From: Pseudolysinimonas sp051954455
Lineage (GTDB): Bacteria; Actinomycetota; Actinomycetes; Actinomycetales; Microbacteriaceae
Assembly (NCBI RefSeq): GCF_051954455.1
Contig: NZ_JBQCHS010000012.1
Span: 111,671 to 175,670, forward strand
DNA: 64,000 nucleotides
Reading direction: 5' to 3'
Shown here: positions 7,458 to 16,589 of the stretch, piece by piece
Position numbering within the stretch: position 1 is the first letter of the stretch
Layout: each line of letters opens with the position of its first letter
Made by a program: the position numbers and the translations under genes
The notes under the pieces: generated by a model
Told to the model about the DNA's origin: nothing
Seen by the model: the letters and a program-made list of their open reading frames with translations, nothing else
Database searches by the model: none

Positions 7458-10400
7458 GTGAGTTCGATCGGCTTCGTGCGCGGGGCGTCCGACGCCGACC
7501 CGCGGGTGGTGCTCGACGCCGCCCAGCAGCAGGTCGTCGATCTCGCCGAGGGGGAGTCCGCGGCGGTGCTCGGCGCCCCCGGCACGGGCAAGACGACGGC
7601 GCTCGTCGAGCTCGTCGCCGACCGGGTGCGGGAGCTCGGCTACGGCCCCGGCGAGGTGCTCGCGCTCACGGCGTCGCGCGCCGCCGCGACCCGGCTGCGC
7701 GACCGTCTGGCGCTGCGGATCGACCGGCCGACCGACGGTCCGCTCGCGCGCACGTTCAGCTCCCTCGCGTTCGAGCTCGTGCGCTCGGCGGCGCGCGCGG
7801 CCGGCGCCGAGTCGCCGAGGCTCTTGACCGGTGCCGCGCTCGACGCCGACCTCGCGGAGCTGCTGGCCGGCCAGGAGGAGGACGGCACCGGCCCCGACTG
7901 GCCCGAGCCGCTCGACGCGCAGGTGCGGCGCCTCCGCGGATTCCGCGGCGAGCTGCGCGAGCTGATGGCGCGCGCGACCGAGTACGACGTGAGCCCCGAG
8001 CGGCTGCGGGAGCTCGGCCGCGCGACCCGCCGGCCCGAGTGGGTCGCCGCCGCGGACTTCGTCGCCGGCTACCAGCGGCTCGTCGGCCTCGTCCGGCCGC
8101 AGGAGTACGACCCGGCGGAGCTCGCCCGGTACGCGGTCACCGCGATCCGGGACGGCGGCGCCGACGACCGCATCGCGCGGCTCCGGCTGGTCGTCGTCGA
8201 CGATATGCAGGAGGCGACCGAGGGCGCGCTCGCGATGCTGCGGGCGCTCGCATCGCGCGGGGTCGCGGTCGTCGCGTTCGGGGATCCCGACGTGGCGGCC
8301 AACGCGTTCCGCGGCGGCGAGCCCGACGCGCTCGGCCGGCTCTCGGCGGAGCTCGGCGTGCCGGCGCGGCGCATCGTCCTGACCACCGTGCACCGGCAGG
8401 GGCCCGTGCTCCGGGCGCTCACCGCCGCCGCGACGGAGCGCATCGGCGCCGCCGCCGCGGGTGTGCAGCGCCGCGCCGTCGCGGGGGCCGAGGACGCGGC
8501 GATACCGCTCCTCCGCATCGAGGCCCCGTCGCCGGCGCGCGAGTGGACCGCGGTGGCCCGGGTGCTGCGCCAGGAGCACCTCGTTCGCGGCGTGCCGTGG
8601 TCGGAGCTCGCCGTGGTGGTGCGCAGCGGCGCCCAGACACCGGGGCTCGCGCGCGCACTGGCGCTCGCCGAGGTGCCCACCCGTACCACGAGCGGCGGCC
8701 TCGCGCTCCGCGACGAGAAGGCGGCGCGGGCGCTGCTCGAGCTCGTGCAGGCGGGCATCGGCGCCGTCGAGCTGACGCCGGAGCGCGCGGTCGACCTCCT
8801 GCTCGGCCCGTTCGGCGGGCTCGACGCCCTCTCGCTCCGGCGGCTGAGGCTGAGCCTGCGCGCCGAGGAGCTGGCGGGGGGCGGGGTGCGGCCGAGCGGC
8901 GAGCTGCTCGTGGAGGGCCTCCGCGACCGCGGCCGGTTCGCCACCATCGACAGCGCCCCGGCGCGGGCGGCCGGGCGGCTGGCGGAGACGCTCGCGCAGC
9001 TCCGGGAGGCGCAGGCGACGATCGAGGAGCTGCTCTGGCTGGCGTGGGAGCGCTCGCGCCTCGCCGAGTCGTGGCGGCAGACGGCGCTCGGCACCGGTAT
9101 CCCCGCGGCGGAGGCGAACCGCGACCTCGACGCGATCGTCGCCCTGTTCGCCGCCGCGAAGGACTACGTCGAGCGCCGGGAGCACGAGGGGGCGACCTCG
9201 CGCGCCGTCGCGGAGGAGTTCATCGCCGAGACGCTCAGCCCCGACGTCCCCGAGGACGTGCTCGCCCCCCGCCGCGACGACGACGCCGTGCTGGTGACGA
9301 CCCCGTCGGGCGCCGTCGGGCTGGAGTTCCGCACCGTCGTGGTCGCGGGCCTGCAAGACGGCGTGTGGCCGAACCTCCGTCCGCGCGGCTCGCTGCTCGG
9401 GCCGCAGCACCTCGTCCGTGCCGCGGTCGGGTCCGGGGAGACCGAGCTCGACGAGCGCAAGCTCGTCCTCGACGACGAGCTGCGGATGTTCGCGCTCGCC
9501 GTCTCGCGGGCCCGGGAGCGCGTGGTGCTCGCCGCCGTCGCGAACGACGACGAGGCGCGGAGCGTGTTCTTCTCCCTCCTGCCCGAGGGCGTCCCGCTCG
9601 TCGACGCGACCGCCGCGGTGCCGCTCACCCTCCGCGGCGCGGTCGGGCGGCTCCGGCGCACGCTCACCGACCCCCGCGCCCCGCGCGCCGAGGTCGACGC
9701 CGCGGCGTCGTCGCTCGCCGAGCTGGCCCGGCTCGGACTGCCCGGCGCCGACCCCGCCGACTGGCACGGGCTCGCGCCGATCTCGTCCGAGGGGCCCCTC
9801 TTCGCGGGCGAGCCGGTGCGGGTCTCGCCGTCGCGCATCGAGCGGCTGGAGGAGTCGCCGCTCGACTGGTTCCTCGAGACCATCGCGGGCGGCGACTCCG
9901 GCGTCGTGGCGAACGTGGGCACGATCCTGCACTGGGCGATGGAGACGACCCCCGATCCGACATTCGACAGCCTCTGGCAGGCGGTCGAGGCGCGCTGGAC
10001 GGAGCTCGTCTTCGAGTCGCCGTGGTTCGCCGAGCGGCAGCAGCGCCTGGCCCGTGGGTTCACGCGCGCGCTCGCCGAGTACCTCGGCGACTTCGCGCGC
10101 GAGGGCAAGACGCTCGTCGCGGCGGAGGAGCGGTTCCTGCTGCAGTACTCGACGGAGGAGTTCCCGACCATGCCGGGGGAGGAGGGCGACGAGGGCGAGC
10201 GGCGGCCGGACCGCCCCGGCATCCAGGTGAGCGGCTCCATCGACCGCGTCGAGATCGGCCCGGACGGTTCGGTCGTCATCGTCGACCTCAAGACCGGACG
10301 GCCCATCACCTCGCAGGCGGTGATCGACGAGCTGCCGCAGCTCGGCGCCTACCAGCTCGCCTACGCGGAGGGCCACCTCGGCGAGCGGCTCGCCGGCATC

Positions 10401-10664
10401 GCCTCGCACCGGCCGGGCGGGGCGAAGCTGCTCTACGTCCGAGCGGGCAAGGGCGAGAAGCTCTACCGCGAGGGGGCGCAGGCGGCTCTCGACGAGGCGG
10501 GGCTCGAGGCGATCCGCGAGCGGATCCGCAAAGCGGCGGTGCTCATCGCGGCGGCCGCGTACGAGGGCCGGCTCGAGCTCGACAGCTACGGCGGCCTCCC
10601 GACCATCCCGCGGCTGCGGATGCACCGCGTGCCGGCGATCTCGAGCGACGAGGGGGCGTCGTGA
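7458..10664 (+). CDS. adnA: ATP-dependent DNA helicase-nuclease subunit AdnA
   Basis: A 1068-residue UvrD-like SF1 protein with a C-terminal RecB-like nuclease. Walker A is GAPGTGKT (39-46). The Walker B region is degenerate (VVVDDMQEA instead of DEAQ), as expected for the weaker motor of AdnAB. The nuclease has GTILHWAME, GSIDRVE (Asp929), VIVDLKTG (Asp943, Lys945) and YQLAYAEG, so the nuclease site looks intact. With AdnB it forms the actinobacterial double-strand-break resection machine that replaces RecBCD/AddAB. The assignment of A rather than B follows gene order (first gene, as Rv3202c) and the degenerate Walker B. TAGCGT is 6 nt before GTG 7458. The stop overlaps the adnB start (GTGA). 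Confidence 0.85.
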   Translation: MSSIGFVRGASDADPRVVLDAAQQQVVDLAEGESAAVLGAPGTGKTTALVELVADRVRELGYGPGEVLALTASRAAATRLRDRLALRIDRPTDGPLARTFSSLAFELVRSAARAAGAESPRLLTGAALDADLAELLAGQEEDGTGPDWPEPLDAQVRRLRGFRGELRELMARATEYDVSPERLRELGRATRRPEWVAAADFVAGYQRLVGLVRPQEYDPAELARYAVTAIRDGGADDRIARLRLVVVDDMQEATEGALAMLRALASRGVAVVAFGDPDVAANAFRGGEPDALGRLSAELGVPARRIVLTTVHRQGPVLRALTAAATERIGAAAAGVQRRAVAGAEDAAIPLLRIEAPSPAREWTAVARVLRQEHLVRGVPWSELAVVVRSGAQTPGLARALALAEVPTRTTSGGLALRDEKAARALLELVQAGIGAVELTPERAVDLLLGPFGGLDALSLRRLRLSLRAEELAGGGVRPSGELLVEGLRDRGRFATIDSAPARAAGRLAETLAQLREAQATIEELLWLAWERSRLAESWRQTALGTGIPAAEANRDLDAIVALFAAAKDYVERREHEGATSRAVAEEFIAETLSPDVPEDVLAPRRDDDAVLVTTPSGAVGLEFRTVVVAGLQDGVWPNLRPRGSLLGPQHLVRAAVGSGETELDERKLVLDDELRMFALAVSRARERVVLAAVANDDEARSVFFSLLPEGVPLVDATAAVPLTLRGAVGRLRRTLTDPRAPRAEVDAAASSLAELARLGLPGADPADWHGLAPISSEGPLFAGEPVRVSPSRIERLEESPLDWFLETIAGGDSGVVANVGTILHWAMETTPDPTFDSLWQAVEARWTELVFESPWFAERQQRLARGFTRALAEYLGDFAREGKTLVAAEERFLLQYSTEEFPTMPGEEGDEGERRPDRPGIQVSGSIDRVEIGPDGSVVIVDLKTGRPITSQAVIDELPQLGAYQLAYAEGHLGERLAGIASHRPGGAKLLYVRAGKGEKLYREGAQAALDEAGLEAIRERIRKAAVLIAAAAYEGRLELDSYGGLPTIPRLRMHRVPAISSDEGAS

Positions 10665-13600
10665 GCGAGAACCCCAGCGTCTCGGCGCGCGACATCGCGG
10701 CCGCGCTCGAGCTGCCGCCGCCGACCGACCAGCAGATCGCCGTGATCGAGGCGCCGCTCGAGCCGGCCCTCGTCGTCGCCGGCGCCGGCAGCGGCAAGAC
10801 GGAGACGATGGCGAACCGCGTGTTGTGGCTGCTCGCCAACGGGCACGTGCGGCCGGGGGAGGTGCTCGGGCTCACCTTCACCCGCAAGGCGGCCGGCGAG
10901 CTCGCGGCGCGCATCCGCACGCGCATCGAGCAGCTCGCCGCCGTCGGTCTCGTGCCGGGCGACCACGACCCGTTCGAGGCACCCGACGTCGCGACCTACA
11001 ACTCCTTCGCCAACGCGATCTTCCGCGACAACGCGGTGCTCGTCGGCCGGGACGGCGACGGCCCGGTGCTCGGCGAGGCCGGCGCGTGGCAGCTGGTCCG
11101 CCGGGTCGTCACGAGGTCGGCCGACCCGCGCCTGCCCGACCTCGACAAGAACCTCGACCCGGTGACCTCGGCGGTGCTGAACCTCAGCCGCGCGATGGCC
11201 GAGAACCTGGCCGACCCCGAGGAGGTGCGCGCGCTCTCCCGCGACATCGCCGCACTCGCCGACCTGCCCTACGGCGACCGCTTCCCGCGCGACGCCGACC
11301 TCGCGTTCACTTCCCAGGTCGCGGCGCTCGACGTGCTCGTCGACCTCGTCGCGGAGTACGAGGAGGCCAAGTTCGCCCGGAGCGCCGTCGAGTACTCCGA
11401 CCAGGTCGCGCTCGCCCTCCGCATCGTCCGCAAGGCGCCGCGCGTTCGCGAGGAGCTGCGCGCCCGCGCCAAGGTCGTGCTCCTCGACGAGTACCAGGAC
11501 ACCTCCGTGGTGCAGACCTGGCTGCTCGCCGAGCTCTTCGCCGACCACCCCGTCATGGCGGTCGGCGACCCGAACCAGTCGATCTACGGATGGCGCGGCG
11601 CCTCCGCCTCGAACCTCGAGCAGTTCGCGGGGCAGTTCGGCGCCTCCGGGCCGACCTACGCCCTCTCGACGAGCTGGCGGAACGGTCATCGGATCCTGGA
11701 CGCCGCGAACGCGCTCGTCGCCCCCCTCGCGGCGGCCTCGCGGGTGCCGGTCGCCGAGCTCACGCCGTCGCCGGTCGCCTCCGACCACGCCGTCCGGCTC
11801 GCCTTCGACGAGGACATCGAGACCGAGGCGGCGACCGTCGCCGACTGGTTCGCCGCGCGCGTCGGCACGGCGGAGCGCCCGGTCGCGAGCCCGCCGTCGG
11901 CGGCGCTCCTCTTCCGCGCCCGCGCGACCCAGGCGGTGTTCCTGGCGGCGCTGCGCGAGCGGGGCGTGCCGTACCACGTGCTCGGGATCGGCGGCCTTAT
12001 GGCCGAGCCCGAGATCGCCGATCTCGTCGCGATGCTGGCGGTGCTCGACGACGCGGGCGCGGGGCTCGAGCTGATCCGGGTGCTCGCCGGGTCGCGCTGG
12101 CGCATCGGCGTGCAGGACCTCCACGCGCTGAACCGACTCGCCTCCTGGCTACGCGATCGCGACCACGCGCAGCGGCCCTACGACGAGGAGCTGCAGGAGA
12201 AGCTGCGCGCGAGCCTCACCGAGGGGGAGTCCGGCTCCATCGTCGACGCGCTCGACTTCATCGCCGGCGCGCCCGAGGGGCACGGCGCCCTCGCGCGCTT
12301 CACGGAGGCGGGCCTCCTGCGGCTGCGCGACGCGGGCGCGACGGTCCGTCGGCTGCGGGGCCGGATCGGAATGCCGCTGCCGGATCTGGTCACGCTCGTC
12401 GAGCAGGAGCTGCGGCTCGACGTCGAGGCGATCGCCAACGAGACCCGCCGCGTCGACGGTGCCGCCATGGAGGCCTTCCTCGACGCGATCGACGGCTACC
12501 TGGCGCTCGAGGTCGGCGGCGAGAGCGCGAGCCTCCGCGGGTTCCTGGCCTGGCTCCGGGCCGCCGAGGACCGCGAGGACCTCGCGCCGCGCCCCGAGGA
12601 TCCGGAGCCGGGCACGGTCCAGATCCTCACGATCCACGGGTCGAAGGGGCTCGAGTGGGACCTCGTGGCCGTCCCGCGCCTCGTGCAGGACGAGCTGCCG
12701 ATGAAGCCCGTCGACGGCACCAACGGCTGGCTCGCGTTCGGGCAGCTGCCCTGGCCCTTCCGCGGCGACCGCGACGACCTCCCCGACTTCGCCTGGCGCG
12801 GCGCGGCGACCCGCAAGGAGGTCGCCGCCGCGCGCAAGGACTTCAAGGCCGCGGTCGCGCAGCGCGTCGACGACGAGGAGCGCCGCCTGGCCTACGTCGC
12901 GGTGACGCGCGCGCGGCACGAGCTGCTGCTCTCGGGATCGTTCTGGTCGACGCCGCAGAAGCCGCGGCGCGCGAGCGCCTTCGTGGCCGACATCGCCGCG
13001 GCCGGCGTCGTGCCGGCTCCGCCGGACGCGCCGACGAGCGACGAGAACCCGCTCGGCGACGACCTCGAGACCTTCCGCTGGCCGCGCGACCCCCTCGGGC
13101 ACCGTCGCGCGGCGGTGGAGCGGGCCGCGGAGGCGGTGCGGGCCGCGACGCCCGGGATCGCGGGCCGGCTCGCCGAGGAGCTGACGCTGCTGCTGGCCGA
13201 GCGCGCCGCCCGCGCGGCGGGCGAGGGGCGCGTGACGCTGCCGGTGCGCGTCGCGGCGTCCCGGTTCAAGGACTTCGTGTCGGAGCCGGGGGCGGTCGCG
13301 TCGTCGACGCTCCGGCCGATGCCCGAGCGGCCCTACCGCGCCACCCGCCTCGGCACGCTCTTCCACGCCTGGGTCGAGGAGCGCTACGGCATCGGCGCCG
13401 GTGCCGACGAGCTGGACGCGGCCCCCGACGAGCTCGACGACCTCGGTGACGACGCCGCCGGGCTCGGCGGGTTCGGCGGGTCCGCCATCGGAGTCGAGCC
13501 GGAGGCGGAGGAGCTGTCGCGGCTCCAGGCGACGTTCGCGGCGTCGCCCTGGGCCGACCGCCGTCCCGTCGAGGTGGAGCGCGAGATCCACCTGCCCTTC

Positions 13601-13909
13601 GACGACCGCATCGTCATCTGCAAGATCGACGCGGTGTACCGCGACGATCTCGAGCCCGAGCGGTTCGAGATCGTCGACTGGAAGACCGGCAAGGCCCCGA
13701 AGGACGCCGACGACCTCGAGCGCAAGCAGCTCCAGCTCGCCCTGTACCGGCTCGCGTACTCGCGGTGGGCGGGAGTGCCCGTCGACCGCATCGACGCGGC
13801 CTTCTACTTCGTGGCGGACGACCGCATCATCCGGCCCGACCACCTCGATTCCGAGGAGGAGCTGCTGGCCCGCTGGCGCGCCGCGTTCGGCGTCGGAGGT
13901 GCTTCCTAG
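10661..13909 (+). CDS. adnB: ATP-dependent DNA helicase-nuclease subunit AdnB
   Basis: A 1082-residue UvrD/PcrA-type helicase with a C-terminal nuclease. Motifs: TDQQ (Q motif, 22-25), Walker A GAGSGKT (41-47), LTFTRKAAGE (Ia), LLDEYQDTS at about 275 (II), GDPNQSIYGWRGA (III), TIHGSKGLEWD (V) and VAVTRAR (VI). The nuclease part has RLGTLFHAW, CKIDAVY (Asp990), VDWKTG (Asp1006, Lys1008) and QLALYRLAY. The complete helicase motifs suggest that this is the leading motor. The GTG start overlaps the adnA stop by 4 nt, so the subunits are translationally coupled. ligA follows 9 nt after the stop. The stop codon is itself part of the TAGACT box before ligA. Confidence 0.88.
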   Translation: MSENPSVSARDIAAALELPPPTDQQIAVIEAPLEPALVVAGAGSGKTETMANRVLWLLANGHVRPGEVLGLTFTRKAAGELAARIRTRIEQLAAVGLVPGDHDPFEAPDVATYNSFANAIFRDNAVLVGRDGDGPVLGEAGAWQLVRRVVTRSADPRLPDLDKNLDPVTSAVLNLSRAMAENLADPEEVRALSRDIAALADLPYGDRFPRDADLAFTSQVAALDVLVDLVAEYEEAKFARSAVEYSDQVALALRIVRKAPRVREELRARAKVVLLDEYQDTSVVQTWLLAELFADHPVMAVGDPNQSIYGWRGASASNLEQFAGQFGASGPTYALSTSWRNGHRILDAANALVAPLAAASRVPVAELTPSPVASDHAVRLAFDEDIETEAATVADWFAARVGTAERPVASPPSAALLFRARATQAVFLAALRERGVPYHVLGIGGLMAEPEIADLVAMLAVLDDAGAGLELIRVLAGSRWRIGVQDLHALNRLASWLRDRDHAQRPYDEELQEKLRASLTEGESGSIVDALDFIAGAPEGHGALARFTEAGLLRLRDAGATVRRLRGRIGMPLPDLVTLVEQELRLDVEAIANETRRVDGAAMEAFLDAIDGYLALEVGGESASLRGFLAWLRAAEDREDLAPRPEDPEPGTVQILTIHGSKGLEWDLVAVPRLVQDELPMKPVDGTNGWLAFGQLPWPFRGDRDDLPDFAWRGAATRKEVAAARKDFKAAVAQRVDDEERRLAYVAVTRARHELLLSGSFWSTPQKPRRASAFVADIAAAGVVPAPPDAPTSDENPLGDDLETFRWPRDPLGHRRAAVERAAEAVRAATPGIAGRLAEELTLLLAERAARAAGEGRVTLPVRVAASRFKDFVSEPGAVASSTLRPMPERPYRATRLGTLFHAWVEERYGIGAGADELDAAPDELDDLGDDAAGLGGFGGSAIGVEPEAEELSRLQATFAASPWADRRPVEVEREIHLPFDDRIVICKIDAVYRDDLEPERFEIVDWKTGKAPKDADDLERKQLQLALYRLAYSRWAGVPVDRIDAAFYFVADDRIIRPDHLDSEEELLARWRAAFGVGGAS

Positions 13910-13918
13910 ACTGACGGC

Positions 13919-16360
13919 ATGGCCCGAGGACGCGGAGCAGCCCCCGAACCCGAGCAGGTCCCCGAGTCCACCGCCCCGGATCTCGCGGCGGCGAAGGCCG
14001 AGGCCGACCAGCTGACCGGCCGCATCCTCGGGGCGCGCGACGCGTACTACGGCCGCGACACGCTCCTCGTCGACGACGCCGAGTACGACGGGTGGATGCA
14101 GCGCCTCGAGACGCTGGAGCGGCTCTTCCCCGAGCTGCAGAGCCAGGACTCGCCGACCCAGAGCGTCGGCGCCGCGCGCAACACGCTCTTCGCGCCCGTG
14201 GTGCACGCCGAGCCGATGCTGAGCCTCGACAACGTGTTCAGCCGCGACGAGTTCCTGGCCTGGGCCGCGAAGGTGGAGCGCGACGCCGGTCGGCGGGTCG
14301 ACTACCTCTGCGAGCTCAAGATCGACGGGCTCGCCATGAACCTCCGCTACGAGAACGGGGTGCTCGTCAGCGGCGCGACGCGCGGCGACGGCATCACGGG
14401 GGAGGACGTGACGGAGAACGTGCGTCGGATCGCGTCGATCCCGCAGCGACTCGACACCCCGAACCCGCCCGCACTGGTCGAGGTCCGGGGCGAGGTCTTC
14501 CTCCCGGTCGCCGCCTTCGATCGTCTCAACGAGCTCCAGGAGCAGCTGCGCCGGCGGGCCGCGGAGGAGCAGACGGCCCGCGGGGTGGATCGCGAGAAGG
14601 CCGAGCTGAGCGCCTCGCGTCGGTTCGCGGCGTTCGCGAACCCTCGGAACGCGGCGAGCGGCGGCCTCCGCCAGCAGCTCGACAAGAAGTCCGGCCTCGA
14701 GCTCGAGGGTGCGGTGGCGCGTCTGGGGTCGCTCGAGCTGTACGTGCACGGGATCGGCGTCTGGTCCGACGCGTCGATCGGCACGCAGTCGGGCGTCTAC
14801 GAGGTCCTCAAAGGCTGGGGCCTGCCGACGAGCCCGTACTTCGAGGTGCGCCCGGACGCCGAGGGCGCCGCCGCGTACATCGCGCACTACGGCGAGAACC
14901 GGCACGCGGTCGAGCACGAGATCGACGGCGTCGTCGTCAAGGTCGACGAGCTGGCCCTGCACTCCGAGCTCGGCGCGACGACCCGCGCGCCGCGCTGGGC
15001 CATCGCCTACAAGTACCCGCCGGAGCAGGTCAACACGAAGCTGCTCGACATCGTCGTCTCGATCGGCCGCACCGGCCGGGCGACGCCGTTCGCCCAGATG
15101 GCGCCCGCGCGCGTGGCGGGCTCGACGGTGCGGCAGGCCACCCTGCACAACCAGGACCAGGTCAAGGCCAAGGGCGTGCTGATCGGCGACACCGTCGTGC
15201 TGCGCAAGGCGGGCGATGTGATCCCCGAGGTGCTCGGGCCCGTCGTCGAGCTGCGCGACGGCTCCGAGCGCGAGTTCGTCATGCCGGAGTTCTGCCCGGT
15301 CTGCGGCACGCGCCTCGCGCCCGCCAAGGAGGGCGACATCGACCTGCGGTGCCCCAACACCCGGGCCTGCCCGGCGCAGGTGCGCGGGCGGGTGGAGCAC
15401 GTCGGATCGCGGGGTGCGCTCGACATCGAGGGGCTCGGCGAGGTCGGTGCGTCGGCGCTCACCCAGCCGGACGTGCCGTCCACCCCGCCCCTCGACACGG
15501 AGGCCGGGCTGTTCGAGCTCACCCTCGACGACCTCCTGCCCATCGAGGTCGTCGTCCGCGACGTGGAGACGGGCCTCGTCAAGGAGGACAAGGACGGAAC
15601 GGTGCACCGTCGTGCGCCGTTCCAGAAGGTCAGCCTCGAGTACCCGCCGGAGGCGGCGGGACTCGACCCCGCCGAGCGGCGGCGGGCCGGGTTCAAGAAG
15701 GATTTCCGGGTCATCCAGCCGAGCGAGGCGGCGCTCAAGCTCGTCGACGAGCTCGAGAAGGCGAAGACCAAGGACCTCTGGCGCCAGCTCGTCGCGCTCA
15801 GCATCCGGCACGTCGGGCCGGTCGCGGCGCGCGCGCTCGCGTCGTACTTCGGGTCGCTCGCGGCGATCCGCGCGGCGTCGCGCGAGGAGCTCGCGGCCGT
15901 CGAGGGCGTGGGGCCGATCATCGCCGACGCGCTCCTCGAGTGGTTCGAGGTCGACTGGCACCGCGAGATCGTCGAGCGCTGGGAGCGCGCCGGGGTGCGG
16001 TTCGCCATCCCGGGCCACCCCGGGCCGGGGCATGCGGCTGCGGCCGGCGGCCCGCTCGCCGGCCTCACCGTCGTCGTGACGGGGGCGATCGAGGGATTCA
16101 GCCGAGAGGGCGCGCAGGAGGCGATCCTCGCCGCGGGCGGCAAGGCCGCGTCGAGCGTCAGCAAGAAGACCGACTACGTCGCGGCCGGGCCGGGCGCCGG
16201 GTCGAAGCTCACCAAGGCGGAGGAGCTCGGGCTCCGCATCCTCGACGCGGCGGAGTTCGCGGCGCTCCTCGCGGGCGGCCCGGCGGCGGTCGGCGACGGG
16301 GCGGCGGACGGACCGGTGGACGACGACGTCTCCCCGCAATCGGGGGACACGACCGCCTGA
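13919..16360 (+). CDS. ligA: NAD+-dependent DNA ligase
   Basis: An 813-residue LigA that seals nicks in replication and repair. Adenylation domain: YYGRDTLLVDDAEYD (Ia region), SLDNVFSRDE, and the nucleotidyl-attachment motif CELKIDG with Lys134. Zinc finger: FCPVCG ... RCPNTRACPAQ at about 458-488. Then HhH repeats (IRHVGPVAARALASYFG; VEGVGPIIADALLEWF) and a C-terminal BRCT domain (LAGLTVVVTGAIEGFSR). It is longer than the usual ~670-700 residues, mainly because of an extra ~50-residue segment after LTLDDLL (about 540-590) and a terminal acidic tail. TAGACT overlaps the adnB stop, 6 nt before the ATG, so the gene can also have its own promoter. Confidence 0.96.
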   Translation: MARGRGAAPEPEQVPESTAPDLAAAKAEADQLTGRILGARDAYYGRDTLLVDDAEYDGWMQRLETLERLFPELQSQDSPTQSVGAARNTLFAPVVHAEPMLSLDNVFSRDEFLAWAAKVERDAGRRVDYLCELKIDGLAMNLRYENGVLVSGATRGDGITGEDVTENVRRIASIPQRLDTPNPPALVEVRGEVFLPVAAFDRLNELQEQLRRRAAEEQTARGVDREKAELSASRRFAAFANPRNAASGGLRQQLDKKSGLELEGAVARLGSLELYVHGIGVWSDASIGTQSGVYEVLKGWGLPTSPYFEVRPDAEGAAAYIAHYGENRHAVEHEIDGVVVKVDELALHSELGATTRAPRWAIAYKYPPEQVNTKLLDIVVSIGRTGRATPFAQMAPARVAGSTVRQATLHNQDQVKAKGVLIGDTVVLRKAGDVIPEVLGPVVELRDGSEREFVMPEFCPVCGTRLAPAKEGDIDLRCPNTRACPAQVRGRVEHVGSRGALDIEGLGEVGASALTQPDVPSTPPLDTEAGLFELTLDDLLPIEVVVRDVETGLVKEDKDGTVHRRAPFQKVSLEYPPEAAGLDPAERRRAGFKKDFRVIQPSEAALKLVDELEKAKTKDLWRQLVALSIRHVGPVAARALASYFGSLAAIRAASREELAAVEGVGPIIADALLEWFEVDWHREIVERWERAGVRFAIPGHPGPGHAAAAGGPLAGLTVVVTGAIEGFSREGAQEAILAAGGKAASSVSKKTDYVAAGPGAGSKLTKAEELGLRILDAAEFAALLAGGPAAVGDGAADGPVDDDVSPQSGDTTA

Positions 16361-16457
16361 TCGGCGAGCCCCGAGATCACGGGCGACACGCCGTCGCGTG
16401 TCCTCCGATGTGGGGCCACGGCCCCGGATCGACCTGAAAATCGGCTGAATCCACGAC

Positions 16458-16482
16458 ACTCGGAAGAATTCTTCCTCCGAGT
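16458..16482. repeat. Inverted repeat with nested palindrome, downstream of ligA
   Basis: ACTCGGA and TCCGAGT form 7-bp arms around an 11-nt centre. Nested inside and shifted is the perfect 14-bp palindrome GGAAGAATTCTTCC (16462-16475). It lies about 100 nt after the ligA stop and is followed by CCCCCTTTCGGGG. It could be a ligA terminator or a regulator site for the next gene. The T-poor tail argues against a classical intrinsic terminator. Confidence 0.5.
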
Positions 16483-16491
16483 CCCCCTTTC

Positions 16492-16528
16492 GGGGTGCGT
16501 ATTGCCCCTATATTTGGGGGCGCACCCC
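16492..16528. promoter_or_regulatory. Large hairpin with TATATT core upstream of the DUF1023 gene
   Basis: Outer arms GGGGTGCG (16492-16499) and CGCACCCC (16521-16528) enclose an inner GCCCC/GGGGC stem with an AT-rich loop containing TATATT (16509-16514). TATATT is a good -10 candidate in this GC-rich context and lies 75 nt upstream of the GTG at 16590. The gene between ligA and gatC may thus have a real 5' leader, unlike many neighbours. The whole stretch 16361-16589 holds no convincing gene. Confidence 0.45.
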
Positions 16529-16589
16529 TACGGATTCCGACTGGGCGGAAGCTCCGGGTGCGCACGGCCCTGACGAGGGGATACCCGAC

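Noticed and set aside
6996..10625. 1209-codon minus-strand frame opposite adnA
   Set aside because: Composition is Arg/Glu/Gly/Leu-rich with no motif; the opposite strand encodes a clear helicase-nuclease.
12149..16459. 1436-codon minus-strand frame opposite adnB and ligA
   Set aside because: Antisense shadow; it crosses two well-defined genes and their junction.
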